From contig JAFUFL010000022.1 of NCBI GenBank assembly GCA_017469935.1, forward strand, positions 1 to 64,000: a stretch of DNA of 64,000 bases, read 5' to 3'. Made by a program: the position numbers and the translations under genes. Positions 1 to 8,931 of the stretch are shown piece after piece. Origin of the DNA: Lachnospiraceae bacterium (GTDB lineage Bacteria > Bacillota > Clostridia > Lachnospirales > Lachnospiraceae). The number at the start of each line of letters is the position of its first letter. Position 1 is the first letter of the stretch. The notes beneath the pieces are model-generated. The model had not been told where the DNA came from and made no database searches. It was given only the letters and a program-made list of their open reading frames with translations.

Positions 1-2
1 CC

Positions 3-1211
3 AAATATTTCCAGCAGGTCTTTAAAAGATACGATGACCTCAACAACAGCGTGCAGGAAAACGTCTCTTCCATCCGCGTGGTCAAGGCCTACGTGAGAGA
101 AGAGTATGAGATCAGCAAATTCCATAAGGCCGCGGAGAACATCTATGAAATGTTCATCAAAGCAGAGATGAATATTGCAGGCGTCTCGCCGATTATGATG
201 TCGGTGGTCTACGGATGTATCCTGCTGATCAGCTGGTTCGGTGCCCATCTCATTGTCGTCGACGAGCTGCAGACGGGCCAGCTCATGAGCCTTCTGACCT
301 ACTGCATGAACATCCTGATGAGCCTTATGATGCTGTCCATGGTCTTTATCATGATCACGATGTCCCAGGCAAGCGCCAGGAGAATCTCGGAAGTCATCGA
401 AGAGAAGAGCAACCTGACAAATCCCGAGAATCCGATCATGGAAGTACCGGACGGAAGCATCCGTTTCGAGGACGTGGATTTCTCCTACAGGCCGGGCACC
501 GGCGATCCCGTGCTCAAGGACGTCAATCTCGACATTAAGTCCGGAGAGAGCATCGGAATCATCGGCGGAACGGGCAGCGCGAAATCTTCGCTGGTCAACC
601 TGATCAGCCGGCTCTACGACGTGACGCAGGGAAAGGTCATTGTCGGCGGAAACGATGTACGGGATTACGATCTGGATACGCTTCGCAACCAGGTCTCCGT
701 GGTCCTTCAGAAAAACGTGCTTTTCAGCGGAACCATTCTGGACAACCTTCGCTGGGGAGATAAGAACGCGACGGAAGAAGAGTGCATAAAGGCCTGTCAG
801 ATGGCCTGCGCGGACGAGTTCATACAGAAAATGCCGGAGGGCTACAACACCTGGATCGAGCAGGGCGGAAGCAACGTCTCCGGCGGACAGAGGCAGAGAC
901 TTTGTATCGCCAGGGCGCTCCTCAAAAAGCCCAAAATATTGATTCTCGATGACAGTACAAGCGCAGTCGACACCGCGACGGACGCAAAGATCCGAAAAGC
1001 CTTCCGGGAAGAGATCCCCGGAACGACCAAACTGATCATAGCGCAGAGAATTTCCAGCGTGAAGGACTGCGACCGGATCATCGTCATGGAAGACGGCCGG
1101 GTCAACGGATTCGGAACCCATGACGAACTTCTGGCAGATAACGATATCTACAGGGAAGTTTATGAATCTCAGGTCGGAGGCGCCAGCGCTGACTTTGACA
1201 AGAAAGAATGA
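3..1211 (+). CDS. ABC exporter half-transporter, degenerate-site subunit (5' truncated)
   Basis: The gene is open to the left edge of the window; the GTG at 51 is probably an internal valine. The visible part holds the last transmembrane helices (about nt 180-370) and a complete nucleotide-binding domain. Walker A reads GGTGSAKS, with Ala where Gly is usual. The signature is SGGQRQR. Walker B ends LDDSTSAVD, so the usual catalytic Glu is Asp. That is the pattern of the degenerate-site subunit of heterodimeric exporters such as TM287/288. The next gene, 27 bp downstream, supplies the partner with an intact catalytic Glu. The substrate cannot be read from sequence; this class commonly exports drugs, lipids or peptides. 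The family call is secure. Confidence 0.93.
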   Translation, partial: KYFQQVFKRYDDLNNSVQENVSSIRVVKAYVREEYEISKFHKAAENIYEMFIKAEMNIAGVSPIMMSVVYGCILLISWFGAHLIVVDELQTGQLMSLLTYCMNILMSLMMLSMVFIMITMSQASARRISEVIEEKSNLTNPENPIMEVPDGSIRFEDVDFSYRPGTGDPVLKDVNLDIKSGESIGIIGGTGSAKSSLVNLISRLYDVTQGKVIVGGNDVRDYDLDTLRNQVSVVLQKNVLFSGTILDNLRWGDKNATEEECIKACQMACADEFIQKMPEGYNTWIEQGGSNVSGGQRQRLCIARALLKKPKILILDDSTSAVDTATDAKIRKAFREEIPGTTKLIIAQRISSVKDCDRIIVMEDGRVNGFGTHDELLADNDIYREVYESQVGGASADFDKKE

Positions 1212-1238
1212 GTCGTTTTCTCGGAGGAATACAGGAAT

Positions 1239-3182
1239 ATGGCGGAAGAAAGAAAACAGGAATTTAACGGACCGGGCGGACGGCGCATGGCGGGAAGGCC
1301 CAGGCCCAAGGTTGATAACCCGGGCCTTCTTTTCAAAAGAATCATGAGCTATGTGTTCAAGTATTACGGCGTCCATATGATCGTCGTCCTGGTCTGCATC
1401 GTTTTGTCGGTCTTTGCGAACGTGCAGGGAACCATGTTTACAAGAACACTGATCGATAATTATATTACGCCCATGATCGGACAGCCGAACCCGGATTTCG
1501 GGCCGCTTCTGGGCGCCATGGTGAGAGTTGCCTGCTTCTACGGCGTCGGAATCGCGGCCGCATTCACGCAGCAGGTGGTCATGGCCCATGTCAACCAGGG
1601 CACGCTCAAGAGACTCAGGGAAGACCTCTTCGATCATATGCAGTCTCTGCCCATTAAATATTTTGACACGCATTCGCACGGCGACATCATGTCCGTTTAT
1701 ACGAACGATATCGACACGCTCCGACAGATGATCAGCCAGAGTATGCCGCAGCTGTTCAACAGCGCGATCACGATCGTCAGTATTTTGTCCATGATGCTGG
1801 TGCTGAGCGTACCGCTGACGATCCTGACGCTTGTCATGGTTGCTCTGATGCTGTTCGTGACGATGCAGGTCACCAAGCGGTCCGGCAGCAATTTCATCGC
1901 GCAGCAGAAAAATATCGGTAAACTGAACGGTTTTATCGAGGAGACGATGACGGGACAGAAGGTCGTCAAAGTATTCTGCCATGAAGAGGAATCGATCAAG
2001 ACCTTTGATGAGCTCAACGAGCAGCTGTATCAGAGCGCCTATAAGGCCAACGCGTTCGCCAACATCATCGGACCGGTCAACGCCCAGATGGGCAATGCCA
2101 ACTATGTCGTCGTGGCGCTGGTGGGAGGCCTTCTGGCCCTCAATTCCTACGCCGGATTTACAGTTGGTGCGCTGGCAAGTTTCCTCACTTTCAACAAGAG
2201 TTTCAGCATGCCGATCAACCAGGTGAGCATGCAGTTCAACAGTATCATCATGGCGCTGGCCGGCGCGGAGCGCGTCTTCAAGCTTCTGGACGAAAAGCCG
2301 GAGACCGACGAAGGATACGTCATGCTGGTCAACTGCGAGTACGATGAGAACGGTAATATCGTCGAGACGAAGAAACACACCGGACAGTGGGCCTGGAAAC
2401 ACTATCACAAGCAGTCCGACCACAGCACGACTTACCAGAAGCTGGAAGGCGATGTGACCTTCAATCATGTCGATTTCGGCTACCGGGATGACAAGATGGT
2501 CCTGCACGACATCGTGCTCCACGCAAAGCCGGGCGACAAGGTCGCCCTGGTCGGATCGACAGGCGCGGGCAAGACTACGATCACGAACCTGATCAACCGC
2601 TTCTACGATATTCAGGACGGCAAGATCCGGTACGACAATATCAACATCAACAAGATCAAGAAGGCCGACCTGCGGCGCTCCCTCGGAATCGTTCTGCAGG
2701 ATACGCATCTGTTCACCGGCACTGTCAGGGACAATATCCGCTACGGAAAGCTGGATGCGACGGAGGAAGAGATCGTGGCGGCGGCCAAGCTTGCCAATGC
2801 GGACGGCTTTATCCGAAGGCTTCCGCAGGGATATGACACGATGCTCAAGGGAGACGGAGCCAACCTGTCCCAGGGACAGAGGCAGCTTCTGGCCATTGCC
2901 AGGGCGGCGATCGCCGATCCGCCTGTATTGATCCTCGACGAGGCGACGAGCTCCATCGATACCAGAACGGAGAAAATCGTACAGGACGGCATGGATAAGC
3001 TCATGAAGGGCAGGACGACGTTTGTGATCGCCCACAGGCTCTCCACGATCAAGAACAGCGACACGATCCTTGTACTGGAGCAGGGGCGCATTGTGGAGAG
3101 AGGAAATCACGAGCAGCTTTTGGAGCAGAAAGGGCGCTACTACCAGCTGTACACAGGAAAGAGCGACGCGCTTACCGCCTGA
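1239..3182 (+). CDS. ABC exporter half-transporter, catalytic subunit
   Basis: This 647-residue protein has an ABC type-1 transmembrane domain (about residues 35-350) followed by a nucleotide-binding domain. Walker A is GSTGAGKT, Walker B ends ILDEATSSID with the catalytic Glu, and the signature is LSQGQRQ rather than LSGGQ. The intact Walker B with an altered signature is complementary to the upstream subunit, as in TM287/288-type heterodimers with one working and one degenerate ATP site. A GGAGG ribosome binding site precedes the ATG. A roughly 50-residue insertion between the membrane domain and the NBD (around residues 365-405) is hydrophilic and has no recognised motif. The two genes probably form one membrane exporter. 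Confidence 0.93.
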   Translation: MAEERKQEFNGPGGRRMAGRPRPKVDNPGLLFKRIMSYVFKYYGVHMIVVLVCIVLSVFANVQGTMFTRTLIDNYITPMIGQPNPDFGPLLGAMVRVACFYGVGIAAAFTQQVVMAHVNQGTLKRLREDLFDHMQSLPIKYFDTHSHGDIMSVYTNDIDTLRQMISQSMPQLFNSAITIVSILSMMLVLSVPLTILTLVMVALMLFVTMQVTKRSGSNFIAQQKNIGKLNGFIEETMTGQKVVKVFCHEEESIKTFDELNEQLYQSAYKANAFANIIGPVNAQMGNANYVVVALVGGLLALNSYAGFTVGALASFLTFNKSFSMPINQVSMQFNSIIMALAGAERVFKLLDEKPETDEGYVMLVNCEYDENGNIVETKKHTGQWAWKHYHKQSDHSTTYQKLEGDVTFNHVDFGYRDDKMVLHDIVLHAKPGDKVALVGSTGAGKTTITNLINRFYDIQDGKIRYDNININKIKKADLRRSLGIVLQDTHLFTGTVRDNIRYGKLDATEEEIVAAAKLANADGFIRRLPQGYDTMLKGDGANLSQGQRQLLAIARAAIADPPVLILDEATSSIDTRTEKIVQDGMDKLMKGRTTFVIAHRLSTIKNSDTILVLEQGRIVERGNHEQLLEQKGRYYQLYTGKSDALTA

Positions 3183-3283
3183 CGGCGGCCGGTACGCTGC
3201 ATAATCTTTGGACATTTACTATAGAAAACGAAGCGCAGGGCTCGTCCCATGGGCCTTTCCTACGATCGGGACGGAGGACAGAA

Positions 3284-5476
3284 ATGAACAGAAGATACAA
3301 TAAGATACTGGCAATACTGCTTACTATGGCTCTGGCGTTCAATATCGCCGGCTGCAGGATGCAGGGCGGTCCGCAGACGGCAGGCACGCAGGAGAGCGCG
3401 CAGGCCGATACCGGAGACGAGGGCTCCGTGCCCGGCGAAGGCGGCTATGAGGATTCGCAGGGCCCTGACGATACTCCCGGAGAAGCGGACGCGGCTCTGA
3501 TCACGACAGAACCTGCTTCCTGGATGAATTCCGATATCCAGGAATGGGTGCGTGAATCCGAACCGCCCAGGCTGGTCGATGATTTCCATCATTATGTGAA
3601 CAGAAACTGGATGCTGAACACCAAAATTCCGGACGGTTACTCCAGCTATGACCCGATCACGGAGAGGTCGTTGGAAGTGGACGCGCAGCTGCTGGAAATT
3701 CTTAAGAACCCTGAGAAGGAGACGGACCCGGAGTTGATCCACGACCAGGAGCTGGTCCAGAAGTACTACCGGATGTGGCTGGACTGGCAGGCAAGGGATG
3801 AGGTGGGAATGGACGCTCTGAAGGAGCTGCTCGATCCACTGATGAAGGCGCAGACTTTGGACGATCTCACGGCTTATCTGAGCATGCCCAGAACTGTGAT
3901 CTCCGCTACGGAGCTTGCCCAGTGCGATACCTATATCGACTGGAATAACGCGGACTATTATGCGGTCTACGTCGAGCCCATCGACCTGATCTTCGGAGAC
4001 TCCATGTATTATGAAGAGATGGAGGAAAGTGACGCCATGGCAGAGCCCTACTATGACAGGGTGATCCGCCATATACTGGTCGGCATGGGGTATACGGATG
4101 AGGAGGCGACGAATATTCTCAAGGGATGCTTTGCTTTTGAGAAGGATATCTCCGCCTATATCATGACCACGGAGGAAGAGAACGAGAGAGACGCCATCGT
4201 AAAGGAGAACAATCCCAGGACACTGGAGCAGCTGGAAGCGGAAGCGGGTGATTTCCCTATCCGCAAGATCCTGGAGGCTCACGGAGTCGAGAATTCGAAT
4301 GTCTATATTTTGACCCAGCCGGAGTGGCTTAAGGCCATGGACGTCCTCTATGAAGAGAGCTACATGGAGAATCTCAAAGATTACCTGATCTGCTACACGG
4401 TGCAGGATTACGCGACCTTGCTCGACAGAGAGACTTTCGATCTCTACTATGAGGTGATCAACGGGATCAGCGGCGCGGTCGGGACCAAGTCGGACGAGAA
4501 ATTTGCGGCGGACGCCGTGGACCAGTTCCTGCCTTCTCAGCTCGGCAGACTCTACTCCGATAAATATGTGACGGACGAGACCAAAGAAGAAGTCACAGAG
4601 ATCACGAAGGAGATCCTGGACGAGTACAAGGTGATGCTGAACGAAGAGACCTTCCTCTCCGAGGAGACAAGGAAAGAAGCGATCAATAAGCTCGACAATC
4701 TCGCGCTCCACATTGCCAAGCCCGACAAGTGGGAAGACTACAGCGGCCTTGATTTTAAGGGATCTGAGGAGGGCGGCAATCTCATTTCCGCTCAGGACGA
4801 AGTGGGCGCCTTCTGGGTCAAAAAGATGCAGGAACAGGTCAACCAGAAAGTTGACCGCGACCTGTGGACTTCCAAGACACAGCAGGTCAACGCCTTCTAT
4901 TCGCCGGTACAGAACACGATCACAATCTGCAGCGGAATTCTCGGCGGAAGCCTTTACAGTCCCGACATGAGCAGGGAAGAGCTGTTCGCCAATGTCGGCG
5001 ACACGCTCGCGCATGAGATCTCGCACGCTTTTGACACGACAGGATGCCAGTTCGATGAAAAGGGCAACCTCCGAAACTGGTGGACGGAGCAGGACCAGGC
5101 GGCATTCACGAAGCGCGCGGACAAACTGGCGGCTTACTATGACAACATCGAGCCCTTCCAGGATGTCTTCTGCGTGGGAAGCCAGATTGAAGGAGAGGCC
5201 ATCGCGGACCTCGTAGCGATCAAAATATTGCTGAGAATCGCGGCCAAGGACCCGAAATTCGACTATGATAAGTTCTTCAGGGCTTATTCGGAGACCTGGC
5301 GGACGATCACGACGGCGAGAAGCGAGTACTACGCGCTATCGCAGGATTCGCACCCGCTGCCTTACCTGAGAGTCAATGCAGTAGTGCAGCAGTTTGACGA
5401 ATTCTATAAAACCTATGGCGTGAAAGAGGGCGACGGGATGTACCTGGCGCCGGAGGACAGGCTGGAGGTCTGGTAA
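3284..5476 (+). CDS. M13-family zinc metallopeptidase, lipoprotein
   Basis: The protein is 730 residues long and belongs to the neprilysin/PepO family. It starts with a lipoprotein signal ending in the lipobox IAGC (about residue 24), followed by a Gly/Asp/Glu-rich linker, so it is probably anchored outside the membrane. The zinc site HEISH lies at residues 577-581 and the downstream GEAIAD motif supplies the third ligand (about E638). The length fits full M13 peptidases. It would cleave oligopeptides outside the cell. It stands alone between the ABC pair and a strong terminator. A 588-residue open frame on the other strand is a shadow of this gene. Confidence 0.94.
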   Translation: MNRRYNKILAILLTMALAFNIAGCRMQGGPQTAGTQESAQADTGDEGSVPGEGGYEDSQGPDDTPGEADAALITTEPASWMNSDIQEWVRESEPPRLVDDFHHYVNRNWMLNTKIPDGYSSYDPITERSLEVDAQLLEILKNPEKETDPELIHDQELVQKYYRMWLDWQARDEVGMDALKELLDPLMKAQTLDDLTAYLSMPRTVISATELAQCDTYIDWNNADYYAVYVEPIDLIFGDSMYYEEMEESDAMAEPYYDRVIRHILVGMGYTDEEATNILKGCFAFEKDISAYIMTTEEENERDAIVKENNPRTLEQLEAEAGDFPIRKILEAHGVENSNVYILTQPEWLKAMDVLYEESYMENLKDYLICYTVQDYATLLDRETFDLYYEVINGISGAVGTKSDEKFAADAVDQFLPSQLGRLYSDKYVTDETKEEVTEITKEILDEYKVMLNEETFLSEETRKEAINKLDNLALHIAKPDKWEDYSGLDFKGSEEGGNLISAQDEVGAFWVKKMQEQVNQKVDRDLWTSKTQQVNAFYSPVQNTITICSGILGGSLYSPDMSREELFANVGDTLAHEISHAFDTTGCQFDEKGNLRNWWTEQDQAAFTKRADKLAAYYDNIEPFQDVFCVGSQIEGEAIADLVAIKILLRIAAKDPKFDYDKFFRAYSETWRTITTARSEYYALSQDSHPLPYLRVNAVVQQFDEFYKTYGVKEGDGMYLAPEDRLEVW

Positions 5477-5496
5477 AGAAAAGTATTTGAAAAGAG

Positions 5497-5536
5497 GCGG
5501 CAGATGAGATATTAGAATCTCATCTGCCGCTTTTTT
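5497..5536 (+). terminator. Rho-independent terminator after the M13 peptidase
   Basis: A perfect 14-bp stem (5497-5510 with 5517-5530) closes a 6-nt loop and is followed by six T residues. It lies 20 bp after the peptidase stop codon. Confidence 0.95.
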
Positions 5537-5586
5537 GCGTTTAATTGAGCCTGAAAAAAATTTTTGAAAAAATCTCAAAATATATG

Positions 5587-5615
5587 TTGACTATTTGTTA
5601 TACATGTAGTATAAC
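5587..5615 (+). promoter_or_regulatory. Promoter with palindromic operator, probably the original hsp20 promoter
   Basis: A -35 TTGACT (5587-5592) and a -10 TATAAC (5610-5615) are separated by exactly 17 bp. The spacer and -10 contain a perfect 7-bp inverted repeat GTTATAC-N5-GTATAAC (5597-5615), so a repressor bound there would block the promoter. No gene begins directly downstream; after about 115 bp comes the left end of an insertion sequence. Beyond that element the first non-IS gene is hsp20. The simplest reading is that this was the hsp20 promoter. The remaining sequence to 5729 is AT-rich leader without any other feature I can name. Confidence 0.7.
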
Positions 5616-5799
5616 ACTTAATAGAAAGAGAACAGAGGGAACAAAAAAGAAAGAGTTCCGATTCGGTTCTCAGGTTCAAAAACTAAATAAAGTTAAAAAA
5701 CGACTTAATTATCTATAGTTCCTCTTAAATTTTAGACTTACATTCTAATATATGCACATTGAAAACCGCATAAATATCATATATTTTGGCATTTCCGGA

Positions 5800-5855
5800 T
5801 TGCTATCGTAAGTAGAACATGGTATAATGTAAGTGGAATATATTAGACTTACATT
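5800..5855 (+). promoter_or_regulatory. Transposase promoter with overlapping inverted repeat
   Basis: A -35 TTGCTA (5800-5805) and a consensus -10 TATAAT (5823-5828) are 17 bp apart. A 9-bp inverted repeat AATGTAAGT (5826-5834) and ACTTACATT (5847-5855) overlaps the -10 and resembles the element's terminal repeat, so transposase binding to its own promoter is possible. Confidence 0.7.
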
Positions 5856-5870
5856 TGGAGGTGTTCTGCT

Positions 5871-7403
5871 ATGGCCTATATCCATTATGATGAGAAACCC
5901 AATGGTGCTGTCTATGCTTGCATATATGAGTCATACCGCGAGAAAGGTAAGGTTAAAACCAGACGTGGCGAAAATCTTGGCCGTGTTATCGACAAGGAAA
6001 ACAATATATTTCGCCAGAAGGGTACGACCTATCAATACATCATTGGCGAAGGCCGCAAAGACGTTCCGGATATTGCACTCCCGAAGGAGCCGGTTGTTCC
6101 TGATAATGAAAAACTTATCCTCGACTTCGGTGATGCATGGTTTCTTCAGGAATATATCTCCAGACAGCCCTTTTACGAAAGCATAAAGAGTGCTCTTCCC
6201 GAAGAAAGTGACACAGTGTTTTCCCTGATATTCTACCGTCTCCTGACAAACAAGGGAGCCAGCTGTCATGCGAAGATATGGTATGAGGGAAACTATTCGT
6301 ATCTTGCTTTTCCAAAAGCAAACCTGACCAGCCAGAACATCAGCAAAGTTCTGAAGGCACTTGGGAATGAAAATGTACAGCGGCACTTCTTTGAGGAGTA
6401 CCTGTCCGCTATCTACGGTGATGACGAAGCTACGGGCATACTCGTCGACAGTACCGGAGTTCCCAATGCAACTAAAATGGATATCACTCAGATCAGCAAC
6501 CATAACGGTGACATAAGCCGCGAAGTCAGGCTGATCTATGTGATTGACCGTAGTAATGGAATGCCGATTTATTTCCGCTATGTTGCAGGCAACATCATTG
6601 ATGTCAGTACGTTGATTACTACCGTAAGTGAGCTTGAACAGTATGGCGTATCCGTCAATCATGCAATCCTTGATGCCGGATACTTCTCGGAAAAGAACGC
6701 TGCAGAGCTGTTTGAATGCGGCATCCCGTTCATGACGAGGCTGGCGCCAAACAAGGCTGTCTTCAAAGATGCTGCATCCGGAAATCTCGATGACCTTATG
6801 TCACAGAAGTATGCTTATCGTTATGGTGAAAGGCTGGTATTCATCAAAAAGGTGAAGGTCAATGTGTGTGGTCATGATGCGTATGTATACCTCTGTATCG
6901 ACGAAGATATGTATCTTATGCAGCATAAGAAAACAATCCTCAATGCGCTTGATGACAAAAAAGACTCTGATGAAACTGATGCAGCTATCAAGAGGCTTGG
7001 AGCCTTTGCCATACTAACCTCGGAAGAAATAGCCGAGAACAAGCTCTTGCCCATGTATTACACAAGACAACAGGTTGAGCAGGTCTTTGACATAACAAAA
7101 AACTATGCCGATCTCCTGCCCATACGTGTACAGAGCGAGCAAGCGTTTGCCGGCCATCTTCTCATAAGTTTTATGGCAACAGCCATCATGCAGCGACTTC
7201 AGCAGGAGTTGTTAAAACGCCGTTCCAGGAAAGCGAAATCCTTGAATGCCGAAAGCATAATGCTCTATCTACGCAATCAGAAGTGCAAAGTCTACAAAGA
7301 CTACGCCATACCGCAGGAAGCACGTAAGGAGGTCAATGCCATATATGATATTTTCAAGGTACAAGTGCCTTACAAAATCCCACTTACTACCATTGAGGTG
7401 TAA
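5871..7403 (+). CDS. IS4-superfamily (IS1634-like) DDE transposase
   Basis: This intact 510-residue transposase has a ribosome binding site (GGAGGT at 5857-5862). The three acidic catalytic positions are visible: Asp in VDSTGVPN, Asp in LDAGYFSE, and Glu in the C-terminal segment YTRQQVEQVFDITK. The last segment fits the E-x6-K part of the YREK signature of IS4-type transposases. The insertion of about 170 residues between the second Asp and the Glu also fits the family. Nothing suggests inactivation, so the element may still be mobile. It would cut and join DNA at the terminal repeats. Confidence 0.9.
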   Translation: MAYIHYDEKPNGAVYACIYESYREKGKVKTRRGENLGRVIDKENNIFRQKGTTYQYIIGEGRKDVPDIALPKEPVVPDNEKLILDFGDAWFLQEYISRQPFYESIKSALPEESDTVFSLIFYRLLTNKGASCHAKIWYEGNYSYLAFPKANLTSQNISKVLKALGNENVQRHFFEEYLSAIYGDDEATGILVDSTGVPNATKMDITQISNHNGDISREVRLIYVIDRSNGMPIYFRYVAGNIIDVSTLITTVSELEQYGVSVNHAILDAGYFSEKNAAELFECGIPFMTRLAPNKAVFKDAASGNLDDLMSQKYAYRYGERLVFIKKVKVNVCGHDAYVYLCIDEDMYLMQHKKTILNALDDKKDSDETDAAIKRLGAFAILTSEEIAENKLLPMYYTRQQVEQVFDITKNYADLLPIRVQSEQAFAGHLLISFMATAIMQRLQQELLKRRSRKAKSLNAESIMLYLRNQKCKVYKDYAIPQEARKEVNAIYDIFKVQVPYKIPLTTIEV

Positions 7404-7449
7404 GTCGAAAAATCATGCGGAATTATAGATTATTAAGGAGGTATCAGAT

Positions 7450-7896
7450 ATGTTTACACCTGCAATCTTTACAAGAAACAACGACTTTTGGAGAGATCCT
7501 TTTGAAGATTTCGGATCCTTCTTCCCTGCATTTTTTGACAACGGCGATCTGGAGAAATCCTTCCCCGGCTTCAAGACGGATGTGATGGAGAAAGACGGCA
7601 ACTACGTACTTCAGGCTGAGTTGCCCGGATTCAACAAGGAAGACATCCACATCGACCTTAAGGACGACATCCTCACGATCAGCGCTTCCCATAAGGAAGA
7701 GAAGAAGGAGGAGGACAAGAACACCAAATATATCCGCAAGGAGAGACATACTTCTTCCTACAGCAGGAGCTTCCGCGTCGCGAATGTGACACACGAGGAC
7801 ATCAATGCTTCTTACAACAACGGTGTGCTGGAAGTTACTTTCCCCAAGAGGGAGACAATGCCTGAGAAGGAAGCGAAGAAAATCGAGATCAAATAA
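7450..7896 (+). CDS. Small heat shock protein, Hsp20/alpha-crystallin family
   Basis: The 148-residue protein has an alpha-crystallin domain (about residues 40-140) with the typical A/G-x-L pattern near its end (NNGVLEVTFPK). Hsp20 proteins are ATP-independent holdases that bind unfolding proteins in the cytoplasm. The N-terminus is rich in Phe and Asp/Glu, as in many clostridial Hsp18 homologues. A strong ribosome binding site (AAGGAGG) precedes the ATG. The gene begins 37 bp after an insertion sequence, so its own upstream region appears displaced to 5587-5728. It ends in a run of 16-bp tandem repeats and a terminator. Confidence 0.95.
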   Translation: MFTPAIFTRNNDFWRDPFEDFGSFFPAFFDNGDLEKSFPGFKTDVMEKDGNYVLQAELPGFNKEDIHIDLKDDILTISASHKEEKKEEDKNTKYIRKERHTSSYSRSFRVANVTHEDINASYNNGVLEVTFPKRETMPEKEAKKIEIK

Positions 7897-7932
7897 GATT
7901 GAGATCAAATAAGATCGAGATCAAATAAGTAA
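7885..7932 (+). repeat. Three tandem copies of a 16-bp unit spanning the hsp20 stop codon
   Basis: The unit GAGATCAAATAAGATT/C occurs at 7885-7900, 7901-7916 and, with a changed end, 7917-7932. The first copy contains the last codons and stop of hsp20. The period is not a multiple of three, so the copies are not coding. Slippage duplication is the likely origin. Confidence 0.9.
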
Positions 7933-7937
7933 TTAAG

Positions 7938-7995
7938 GCTCGCGATGCGAGCTGCTGCGAGGAGCCCGGTGCTGCAAGGCATCGGGCTCTTTTTC
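7938..7995 (+). terminator. hsp20 terminator, preceded by a short hairpin
   Basis: An 11-bp stem with one G-T pair (7962-7972 with 7979-7989) is followed by TTTTT. Just before it lies a small hairpin GCTCGC-GAT-GCGAGC (7938-7952), a motif that recurs at 32444-32460. Confidence 0.9.
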
Positions 7996-8098
7996 TGTTA
8001 CATGTGTTATTGAAGTTTTGCTTTATTGTGATTTACTCTTAAATCGTGTACAATGCATTGGGGGTTCCGGCAAAAAAAGTGTATACCCTGTTTTAAAT

Positions 8099-8216
8099 CC
8101 CTTCTTCGGTGGAATATCCACCGAAGAAGGGCACGGAAAAGGGTACTATGACCGCCTTAAGGGATATATAGGTCTGTTTCTGTCCCCTTCTTCAGTGGAA
8201 TATCCACCGAAGAAGG
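8099..8216. repeat. Twin copies of a 31-33-bp palindrome
   Basis: Copy 1 (8099-8131) is a perfect inverted repeat with 15-bp arms CCCTTCTTCGGTGGA and a 3-nt ATA centre. Copy 2 (8186-8216) has the same sequence with one substitution in the left arm and 14-bp arms. They lie 87 bp apart in the same orientation inside the 333-bp gap between the hsp20 terminator and maf. No T-run follows either copy, so they are not simple terminators. An 81-codon open frame across both copies lacks a ribosome binding site and is not considered a gene. Confidence 0.9.
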
Positions 8217-8328
8217 AAATTAAAAAAGCATATACAGAAAATCACACAGCAACCACACAGTAAAAAATATGGAAATAATACAGAAATATTGAAGCAGTGA
8301 CAAAAACTCTTATGGAGGAACGATAATA

Positions 8329-8931
8329 ATGGAACAGATTGTACTGGCATCGGCTTCGCCGAGAAGAAGTGAACTGCTAAAGCAGGCGGGACTGGATTTT
8401 GTTGTGATCCCTTCGAGAGGTGAAGAGGTCATAACGAGCACGCATCCGGCGGAAGTCGTGGAAGAGCTTTCTCTGCAGAAGGCGCAGGAAGTCGCGCAGA
8501 GGATTCTGGCGGGAAAGGAAAGCGCCGTAAAAGATTTCAGCGTCGTGATTGGAGCGGACACCGTGGTTGCGGCGGACCACAAGATCCTCGGAAAGCCGGC
8601 GGATCATGAGGACGCCCGAAAGATGATCACAATGCTGCAGGGTAATATTCATCAGGTCTACACCGGCGTCACTTTGATCGTAAAAGATGCAAAAGGAAAC
8701 ATCCACACCAGAACATTCAATGAATGTACGGACGTGGATGTCTGTGAAATGTCTCCAGAGGAAGTGGAGGAGTACATCTCCACCAGGGAGCCCTACGACA
8801 AGGCCGGCGCCTATGGAATCCAGGGCAGCTTTGGCGTTTATATCCGAGGGATCCGGGGCTGCTATTACAATGTAGTCGGCCTCCCGATTTCCAGGCTCTG
8901 CCATGAGCTTAAGGATATGCTGGCTCAGTAA
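8329..8931 (+). CDS. maf: Maf/YhdE-family nucleotide pyrophosphatase
   Basis: This 200-residue protein has the Maf N-terminal motif LASASPRRSELL (residues 6-17) and the conserved GADTVV segment. Maf proteins hydrolyse non-canonical nucleoside triphosphates such as dTTP/UTP analogues or modified pyrimidines to monophosphates, and they have been linked to septum control. A GGAGG-like site lies before the ATG. Its end overlaps the end of the convergent TtcA-like gene by 7 bp. Family assignment is firm; exact substrate preference is not readable. Confidence 0.93.
   Translation: MEQIVLASASPRRSELLKQAGLDFVVIPSRGEEVITSTHPAEVVEELSLQKAQEVAQRILAGKESAVKDFSVVIGADTVVAADHKILGKPADHEDARKMITMLQGNIHQVYTGVTLIVKDAKGNIHTRTFNECTDVDVCEMSPEEVEEYISTREPYDKAGAYGIQGSFGVYIRGIRGCYYNVVGLPISRLCHELKDMLAQ

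Larger units (their letters stand above)
5729..7412 (+). mobile_element. IS4/IS1634-type insertion sequence
   Basis: The element carries one transposase gene and is bounded by imperfect 14-bp terminal inverted repeats, ATTTTAGACTTACA at 5729-5742 and the complement of TTTTTCGACTTACA at 7399-7412 (12 of 14 matching). The right repeat overlaps the last codons of the transposase. The left end motif is repeated inside, just before the transposase start (5843-5854). The element is more AT-rich than its neighbours, which suits recent arrival. I could not find a convincing target-site duplication, so the exact outer boundaries are uncertain by a few bases. Confidence 0.82.

Noticed and set aside
3260-5026. 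588-codon open frame on the minus strand
   Set aside because: It lies entirely opposite the M13 peptidase, has no family resemblance and no ribosome binding site; it is a shadow of a real gene.
5729-7412. Target-site duplication of the insertion sequence
   Set aside because: Flanking bases on both sides do not match convincingly, so none is claimed.
8018-8263. 81-codon open frame between hsp20 and maf
   Set aside because: It runs through two palindromes, has no ribosome binding site and no recognisable protein.
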